This document shows, one piece after another, positions 56,918 to 64,000 of a stretch of 64,000 nucleotides of DNA; the first letter of the stretch is position 1; every line of letters begins with the position of its first letter. A program made the position numbers and the translations under genes. The DNA is from an uncultured Alphaproteobacteria bacterium (lineage in GTDB: Bacteria; Pseudomonadota; Alphaproteobacteria; Caulobacterales; Caulobacteraceae), in the NCBI GenBank assembly GCA_903822175.1, contig CAIJOB010000015.1, forward strand, positions 124,001-188,000, written 5' to 3'. A model generated the notes under the pieces. The model was given only the letters and a program-made list of their open reading frames with translations, was not told where the DNA came from and did not search any database.

Positions 56918-57706
56918 TCAGTGCAGGGTTACATCCGGGTATTCATTGGCCGCCGCGGTGGGGTCCGCGGCCAGTCGCGGAAGAGGCGCGTTTGCGTCCA
57001 GCAGCCCCAGCTGCGCGCACGCCTGATAGGTGTTGGAAACACGCAAGATCCAGGCTTGCGCCTTGGCGTCGTCGATGCGGGTTGTCGCCTTGATCTTGAA
57101 CATCAGCTGCTTGGAGTGAATGTCCGCCAAGGTGCTGCGCACCTGCTCCTGTTCAATCCTGGCGATCAGGTCCAGCCGCTGCGGCAGCGGCAAAGTCGTG
57201 CGGTTGTTCAGAAGGTTTAGTGTGGCGACCTGCACAAACTCGTCCCCCGCATTTCCTGAGACAACGGCGGCCGCCGAGTAGGCGCGGGCGTAGAGAGCGC
57301 TCATCGAGGGGGTCATGTGGGCGGCCGTGCCATCGGCTTCCACACCTTTCCAGACCTGATCTTCGTAGTATCGGGAGGGTACAATGTAGGCCTTTTCGCC
57401 GAGCGCCCGGCTGTGCATCGGCGGCAATGGTTGCCATTCGCCCGCGCCAGACAGAAGTGCGGCCTTCAGCGTGGTCAGGCGACGGTCCAGACATGGGGTC
57501 AGCATCGAGCGTTCAAGGGCGAACATGTAGTCCATACCGAGTTCCCGTCTCATCCGGGTTTCGGCGGTATCGACCCGCTCCATCCAGTGCAGCGTCTCGA
57601 CCGTCTGTTCAGCGCCAAGGGCGGTCAGTACGCCGATGACGATGATGGCGTACTCCTTCAGAAACGCCCGCCAGCCGTGCCACGGCTTCGGTTTGTGAAT
57701 TTCCAT
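56918..57706 (-). CDS. Conserved hypothetical protein with one N-terminal membrane segment
   Basis: A 262-residue protein whose N-terminus reads HGWRAFLKEYAIIVIGVLTA (about residues 10-29), one membrane segment followed by LGAEQTVETLHWMERVDTAE. The rest is mostly helical and probably periplasmic, with coiled-coil-like stretches and a Cys in TPCLDRRLTTLKAALLSG. This plan (short cytoplasmic tail, one membrane segment, helical domain) recurs in sphingomonads and caulobacters as proteins of unknown function. I chose the ATG at 57706; the longer frame is arginine-rich shadow sequence. Confidence 0.7.
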   Translation of the reverse strand: MEIHKPKPWHGWRAFLKEYAIIVIGVLTALGAEQTVETLHWMERVDTAETRMRRELGMDYMFALERSMLTPCLDRRLTTLKAALLSGAGEWQPLPPMHSRALGEKAYIVPSRYYEDQVWKGVEADGTAAHMTPSMSALYARAYSAAAVVSGNAGDEFVQVATLNLLNNRTTLPLPQRLDLIARIEQEQVRSTLADIHSKQLMFKIKATTRIDDAKAQAWILRVSNTYQACAQLGLLDANAPLPRLAADPTAAANEYPDVTLH

Positions 57707-57833
57707 TGCGCCCCCCGACGACCCTGGGCTTGGCGTACCACAGATCGCCGGGCGGCCGCACCGGTCGGGAGCCTGATCGCCAGTGGCGTTCCCGGCGGGC
57801 TGCTGGTAGTTGGCGCCGCGAAGGAGCCGCTGC

Positions 57834-58814
57834 ATGTCCGCCATTGTTCCCCCTGTCCGCCCCATCACGCTTGCCGAGATCGAGGCGGCGCGCGGACGGA
57901 TCGCCGGGACCTGCGTGCGCACGCCGCTGGTCCGCCTGGAGCTGGGCCCGGATTTCCCGGACATCCGGCTGAAGCTGGAGAACCTGCAGCCGATCAACGC
58001 CTACAAGCTGCGGGGCGCCGCGAACGCGGTGGCGATGCTCTCCGACGCCGAGCGCGCCAAGGGCGTCTGGACGATCAGCGCCGGCAACGCGGGCCAGGGC
58101 GTGGCCTATGCGGCGCGCAAGGCCGGCGTCCCCTGCACCGTCGTCGCCATCGAGACCGCGCCCACCGCGAAGCTGGAGCGGATGCGGGCGCTCGGCGCCA
58201 AGCTGGTGCTGGTGAGCTATGAGGGCGCCTGGAACGCGCTGGACGACCGCGCCTATCCCGGCGTCGAGGGGACTTTCATCCACCCGTTCGACGACGACAA
58301 CTTCATCGCCGGCCACGCGACCATGGGGCTGGAGATCATGGAGGACGCGCCGGACACCGTGGCGGTGATCTGCGGCGTCGGCGGCGGCGGCCTGATCACC
58401 GGGGTCGGCAGCGCGGTGAAGGCGAAGAACCCCGCCATCAAGCTGTGGGCCGCAGAACCGGATACCGCAGCCCCGCTGTCGCGCTCGCTCGCCGCCGGAT
58501 CGCCGCAGCGGTTCCCGGAGTGGGAGGCTTCCTTCGTCGACGGCGCCGGCGGCCAGAGCGTCTTCCCGCGCATGTACGAGCGCATGACGCCGCTGGTGGA
58601 CGGCGCCATCGTCGTGACCCTGGACGAGACCCGCCGCGCCATGCGGCTGATGGCCGAGAAGGCGCGGATCATCGCCGAGGGCGCGGGCTGCCTGCCGCTG
58701 GCGGCCGCCCTCACCGGCAAGGCCGGAAGCGAAGGTCCGATCGTCTGCGTAGTCAGTGGCGGCAATATCGACATCTCGACCTTCTGCGAGATCATGGCCG
58801 CGACGGCGGGCTGA
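57834..58814 (+). CDS. Threonine/serine dehydratase (PLP fold type II)
   Basis: A 326-residue PLP enzyme that deaminates threonine or serine to the 2-oxo acid. The Schiff-base Lys is in LQPINAYKLRGAANAVAMLS (about residue 54), the substrate loop is TISAGNAGQGVAYAARKAGV (about 77-96), and the phosphate cup is AVICGVGGGGLITGVGSA (about 181-198). There is no C-terminal ACT regulatory domain, so it is the short catabolic form rather than biosynthetic IlvA. AAGGAG precedes the ATG at 57834 by seven bases. It lies eight bases before the threonine aldolase gene, probably co-transcribed. Confidence 0.88.
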   Translation: MSAIVPPVRPITLAEIEAARGRIAGTCVRTPLVRLELGPDFPDIRLKLENLQPINAYKLRGAANAVAMLSDAERAKGVWTISAGNAGQGVAYAARKAGVPCTVVAIETAPTAKLERMRALGAKLVLVSYEGAWNALDDRAYPGVEGTFIHPFDDDNFIAGHATMGLEIMEDAPDTVAVICGVGGGGLITGVGSAVKAKNPAIKLWAAEPDTAAPLSRSLAAGSPQRFPEWEASFVDGAGGQSVFPRMYERMTPLVDGAIVVTLDETRRAMRLMAEKARIIAEGAGCLPLAAALTGKAGSEGPIVCVVSGGNIDISTFCEIMAATAG

Positions 58815-58822
58815 CCGGCGCC

Positions 58823-60858
<2,036 letters not shown>

Positions 60859-60939
60859 TCACACTCAAACCCCTGACGGAGCGTCAGGCAAGCGCCGCGT
60901 GATTTGGCGGCGGGCGCCTCCAGGCGCTAAGCACGGCTC

Positions 60940-61698
60940 ATGACACCTAAGGGCGGCGACTTCGACTACGACACCCACGGCGGCGGCTATGCGCAGCGCA
61001 GGCGGCCGGACCCGCGCATCGAGGCGATGGTCCACGCCGCGCTCGGCGACGCGAAGACGGTGCTCAATGTCGGCGCGGGCGCGGGCTCCTACGAGCCGCT
61101 GGATCGCCGGGTCATCGCCATCGAGCCCTCCGCCGCCATGCGCGCACAACGGCCGCCGGACCGCCCGGCGATCATCGGCTTCGCCGAGCAACTGCCGCTG
61201 GACGATCAGTCGGTGGACGCGGCCATGGCCATGTACACCGTCCACCAGTGGGCCGACCTCGACGCCGGCCTGGCCGAACTGCGCCGGGTGACGCGCGGGC
61301 CGATCGTCGTGATGGCCGGCGACGCCGACGCCTTCGACCGGCTGTGGGTCACCGACTACGCGCCGGAATTGCTGGCCGCCGAGGCCAAACGCACGGCGTC
61401 GATGTCCTATATCGCCGAGCGGATCGGGACGCACAGCGAGGTGCTGAACGTGCCCATCCCGTTAGACTGCACGGACGGCTTTCTGGAGGCCTTCTACGGT
61501 CGCCCCGAACGCCTGCTCGACCCTGCAGTCCGCAAGGCCCAGTCGTCCTGGGGCTTCATCGGCGAGGGCGTCGAGGCGCGGTTCGTCGAGACTCTTTCAA
61601 AGGACCTGGCCTCCGGGCGCTGGGACGAACGCTACGGCCACCTGCGCACCCAGCGCACGTTCGAGGGCGCGCTGCGGCTGATCGTCGGGCGCCCCTGA
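60940..61698 (+). CDS. Class I SAM-dependent methyltransferase (type 11)
   Basis: A 252-residue methyltransferase of the UbiE/COQ5-like (Methyltransf_11) group. Motif I is VLNVGAGAGSYEPLDRRVIA (about residues 41-60), the post-I acidic residue is in IEPSAAMRAQRPP (about 61-73), and motif II is AMAMYTVHQWADLDAGLAEL (about 92-111). The N-terminal FDYDTHGGGYAQRRRPDPRI is typical for a family of small unassigned methyltransferases. It starts 108 bases from the divergent flavoprotein gene and is followed by a palindromic repeat. Substrate is unknown. Confidence 0.85.
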   Translation: MTPKGGDFDYDTHGGGYAQRRRPDPRIEAMVHAALGDAKTVLNVGAGAGSYEPLDRRVIAIEPSAAMRAQRPPDRPAIIGFAEQLPLDDQSVDAAMAMYTVHQWADLDAGLAELRRVTRGPIVVMAGDADAFDRLWVTDYAPELLAAEAKRTASMSYIAERIGTHSEVLNVPIPLDCTDGFLEAFYGRPERLLDPAVRKAQSSWGFIGEGVEARFVETLSKDLASGRWDERYGHLRTQRTFEGALRLIVGRP

Positions 61699-61712
61699 GG
61701 CCAGCTCAATCT

Positions 61713-61835
61713 CGTCATTCCCGGGCTTGTCCCGGGAACCCATGATCGCGATGGGTGCAGAAGGAAGCGCGGCGCCGCCGGACTCGCCCTTCACCGCGGA
61801 GTTCATAGATTCCCGGGACAAGCCCGGGAATGACG
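61713..61835. repeat. REP-like palindromic element
   Basis: The left arm CGTCATTCCCGGGCTTGTCC continues CGGGAA, and the right arm is its perfect reverse complement, ending GGGAATGACG. Each arm is itself a smaller hairpin (TTCCCGGGCTTGTCCCGGGAA). The core between them (about 70 bases) has no gene. The arm sequence is of the intergenic repeat kind seen in many alphaproteobacterial genomes. It lies between the convergent methyltransferase and accA stops and could also act as a bidirectional terminator. Confidence 0.85.
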
Positions 61836-61857
61836 ATCGAAATGAAAGCTATGGAGC

Positions 61858-62820
61858 CTACTGCAGGCCGGTGCGGCCGATGGCGTAGAAGCGGTCGGCG
61901 CGCTGCTTGCGCAGCTCGTCGGGCGTCAGGCCTTCCAGGGCCTTCAGCTCTGCTTCCACCGCGTCGCCCACCGCCTTGAGCGTCGCTTCCGGGTCGGAAT
62001 GGGCGCCGCCGGGCGGCTCTGGAATGATCTTGTCGACGATCTTCAGGCCCAGCAGGTCCTGAGCGGTGATCTTCATGGCCTTGGCCGCCGCGTCCGGTGT
62101 CTGGGCGCCGCGCCAGATGATCGAGTTCGCGCCCTCCGGCGAGATCACCATGTAGATGGCGTGCTCCAGGATCAGCACCCGGTTGCCGCAGGCGATGGCG
62201 ATGGCGCCGCCCGAGGCCCCTTCGCCGGTGATCACCGCCACCATGGGCACGCCCAGCATCAGAGCCTTTTCCGTGGACCGCGCGATCGCCTCGGCGACGC
62301 CGCGCTCCTCCGATGCGACGCCCGGATAGGCGCCGGGCGTGTCGACGAAGGTGATGATCGGCAGGTTGAAGCGCTCGGCCAGTTCCATCAGGCGGATCGC
62401 CTTGCGGTAGCCCTCGGGCCGGGCGTAGCCGAAGTTGTGCTTCACGCGGGTGACGGTGTCGCGGCCCTTCTCGGTGCCCATCACCACCACGGGGCGGCCG
62501 CGGAACCGGGCCAGTCCGCCCATGATTGCCTGGTCGTCGGCGAAGGTGCGGTCGCCCTTCAGCTCGACGAACTCCTCGATCAGGCCCTCGGCGTAGTCCA
62601 CAAAGTGCGGGCGGTCGGGATGGCGCGCCACCTGGGTCTTCTGCCAGGCGTCGAGATGGGCATAGGCCTCGCGGCGCATTTCCTGGGCGCGGGCGCGGAG
62701 CGCCTCGATCTCGGCGTCGAAATTGCCGGCGGCCGAGGTCTCCGACAGTTTGGACAGCTCCTCGATTTTGGTCTCGATGTCGGCGATCGGCCGCTCGAAC
62801 TCGAGGTAATGCACAGCCAT
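61858..62820 (-). CDS. accA: Acetyl-CoA carboxylase carboxyltransferase subunit alpha
   Basis: AccA, with AccD, transfers the carboxyl group from biotin-BCCP to acetyl-CoA, giving malonyl-CoA for fatty acid synthesis. The 320-residue product is normal in size. It starts MAVHYLEFERPIADIETKIE, has the coiled helical N-terminus, then DGQ-type FADDQAIMGGLARFRGRPVV (about residues 96-115), ITFVDTPGAYPGVASEERGV (about 154-173) and VITGEGASGGAIAIACGNRV (about 194-213), the crotonase-like active region. No partner gene lies nearby. It is divergent from the glycine-zipper protein. Confidence 0.95.
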   Translation of the reverse strand: MAVHYLEFERPIADIETKIEELSKLSETSAAGNFDAEIEALRARAQEMRREAYAHLDAWQKTQVARHPDRPHFVDYAEGLIEEFVELKGDRTFADDQAIMGGLARFRGRPVVVMGTEKGRDTVTRVKHNFGYARPEGYRKAIRLMELAERFNLPIITFVDTPGAYPGVASEERGVAEAIARSTEKALMLGVPMVAVITGEGASGGAIAIACGNRVLILEHAIYMVISPEGANSIIWRGAQTPDAAAKAMKITAQDLLGLKIVDKIIPEPPGGAHSDPEATLKAVGDAVEAELKALEGLTPDELRKQRADRFYAIGRTGLQ

Positions 62821-63015
62821 TTTCGGGAACTTGATCCTTGTCGAAGCGGGCCGGAAATTAGGCGGGATGGCCTCCGGTCACAAGAGCACGCCACAAGAGC
62901 GCGGCGATCTCGCGCCAAGTTCCGCCCGGTAGGCGGCCCTCCGTCGTTGTTTCAGGTTCATGCAACCACTTTCGGAGATCGCGGGTTGTTGGGGCCGAGA
63001 AACTGGAGACACCCC

Positions 63016-63879
63016 ATGAACACCGCCCTTCGAATCGGCATGGCCTCGGTTCTGGCGCTGGCCACCGCCGCGCCGGCCTTTGCCCAACAGCCGCAATATC
63101 AGCCCAACCAATATCAGCGCGATCCGCAGGACCAGCCGCCGCCTGGCCCGCAGTACCAGCAGACCGCGCCCTCGGCGCAGGACCAGCAGCAATACCAGCA
63201 GGACCGCCGCGACTATGAGGCCCGCAAGGACGCGTACGACGCCCGAAAGGATGCCTACGACGCGCGCCGCGACAACTACGAGGCCAGCCGCGCCGACTAT
63301 CAGGCCGCGCGCGTCGAGTACGACCGCCGCCATGACCAGTGGGAGCGCGCCCGGGCCGACTATGACGCCCGCTACGGCTACGGCGCCTACATCCGCGTCT
63401 ATGGCCCGGCCCCGGCCTGGGACACCGGCCGCTGGGGTCCCTATGCGGCTGGCGACTACGGCCGCCCGACGGCCTATGTGGCGCCGGGTCCGGTGGAATG
63501 CCGCAATGACCACAGCGCCGCCACCGCCGGCACCATCCTGGGCGCCATCGCCGGCGCGGCGCTCGGCTCCAACATCGCCGCCTCAGGCCACCGCACCGCG
63601 GGGTCGATCCTGGGCGGCGTCGTCGGCGCCGGCATCGGCGGCTCGGTGGGCCACGCCCACGACCGCTACCTCTGCGACAGCCGCGGGCCGTATTACGGCT
63701 ACAACGAGACGATCGAGTACCGCGAGGCGCGCGACTTCCGCAGCGGGCAATACGACTACGCCTACTACAACCGCATGCACTGCCGCCTGGCCCCGGCCCC
63801 GGTCGACCCCTACGGCCGCGATGTGCGCTACGTCCGCGTCTGCCCCGACGCCGACGGCCGCTATCGGATCACCGGCTAA
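63016..63879 (+). CDS. Exported glycine-zipper protein with Tyr/Gln-rich N-terminal region
   Basis: A 287-residue exported protein. The signal peptide is NTALRIGMASVLALATAAPA (cleavage near residue 24, AFAQ). A Gln/Pro/Tyr-rich stretch (about 25-60) is followed by heptad-like charged repeats (YEARKDAYDARKDAYDARRD, about 71-90) that should form a long helix or coiled coil. The glycine-zipper segment GTILGAIAGAALGSN and GSILGGVVGAGIGGSVGH (about 174-216) matches outer-membrane glycine-zipper (17 kDa antigen-like) proteins. Cys residues near 163, 223 and 257 may form disulphides. It is probably an envelope structural protein and is followed by a terminator. Confidence 0.82.
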   Translation: MNTALRIGMASVLALATAAPAFAQQPQYQPNQYQRDPQDQPPPGPQYQQTAPSAQDQQQYQQDRRDYEARKDAYDARKDAYDARRDNYEASRADYQAARVEYDRRHDQWERARADYDARYGYGAYIRVYGPAPAWDTGRWGPYAAGDYGRPTAYVAPGPVECRNDHSAATAGTILGAIAGAALGSNIAASGHRTAGSILGGVVGAGIGGSVGHAHDRYLCDSRGPYYGYNETIEYREARDFRSGQYDYAYYNRMHCRLAPAPVDPYGRDVRYVRVCPDADGRYRITG

Positions 63880-63908
63880 CGCCTGATCCGAGCTCTGGAG
63901 AGCTGGGA

Positions 63909-63933
63909 GGCCGCCTCGCGAGAGGCGGCCTTT
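63909..63933 (+). terminator. Terminator after the glycine-zipper gene
   Basis: A perfect 9-bp stem (GGCCGCCTC paired with GAGGCGGCC) with a GCGA loop is followed by TTT, 30 bases after the stop. The T-tract is short, so termination may be partial. Confidence 0.75.
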
Positions 63934-64000
63934 CGGCTGTTTGCCTCCTCTCCCCACGCGAAGCGTAGAGGGAGAAGATCGAGGAGAGGGAAAGGCCGCC

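Overview
The window is high-GC, gene-dense alphaproteobacterial chromosome, most likely Caulobacteraceae (Caulobacter or Phenylobacterium). The main evidence is the flagellar hook cluster followed directly by a SciP (DUF1153) gene with a CtrA-like box in front of it, a combination tied to the CtrA cell-cycle circuit. Sigma-54 hook promoter architecture, many exported serine hydrolases and peptidases, and REP-like palindromes fit the same family. I saw no rRNA, tRNA, CRISPR array, prophage, insertion sequence or replication origin. Most of the window is core chromosome.

Layout. 1-4.9 kb: hook genes (flgK running off the left edge, divergent from fliK-flgD-flgE) and sciP. 4.9-10.7 kb: housekeeping genes (DUF2007, RusA-like, YbjQ, fumC, ispB, a tRNA-type methyltransferase) plus a frameshifted diiron-type oxidase gene. 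10.7-14.7 kb: a minus-strand run whose last three genes (serine hydrolase, C45 Ntn-hydrolase, LuxR-type regulator) are joined by 4-base stop/start overlaps. 14.8-20.6 kb: rsgA, a DUF2189 membrane protein and a giant exported tricorn-type protease. 20.6-23.1 kb: ilvC and an acetyltransferase behind what looks like a branched-chain amino acid attenuator. 23.2-33.7 kb: arfB, DUF3667, clpB, an oxidoreductase/TetR pair, and the comF-grxC-nitrilase-DUF1178 cluster. 33.8-44.9 kb: exported hydrolases, mutT, an RhlE-type helicase, a PQQ-cytochrome dehydrogenase and a frameshifted regulator. 44.9-52.5 kb: argJ, a frameshifted SurA/PpiC-type isomerase, a thiolase and secA. 52.5-64 kb: a carotenoid oxygenase/TetR/epoxide hydrolase group, threonine dehydratase plus threonine aldolase, a nitronate monooxygenase, accA and a glycine-zipper envelope protein.

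Regulation visible in the DNA includes a -24/-12 promoter that fixes the fliK start, a CtrA-like box before sciP, paired palindromes between each TetR gene and its divergent partner, a DnaA box before the helicase gene, a leader peptide and terminator ahead of the acetyltransferase-ilvC pair, and several hairpin terminators. Three genes carry single-base frame disruptions whose downstream frame still encodes the expected C-terminus. These are either very recent lesions or sequence errors, and reads should be checked before calling them pseudogenes.

I did not find a clear novel defence or mobile system. The most interesting items are the ilv-type attenuator, the coupled serine hydrolase/C45/LuxR operon, and the M28-family peptidase whose usual Glu-Glu pair is His-His.
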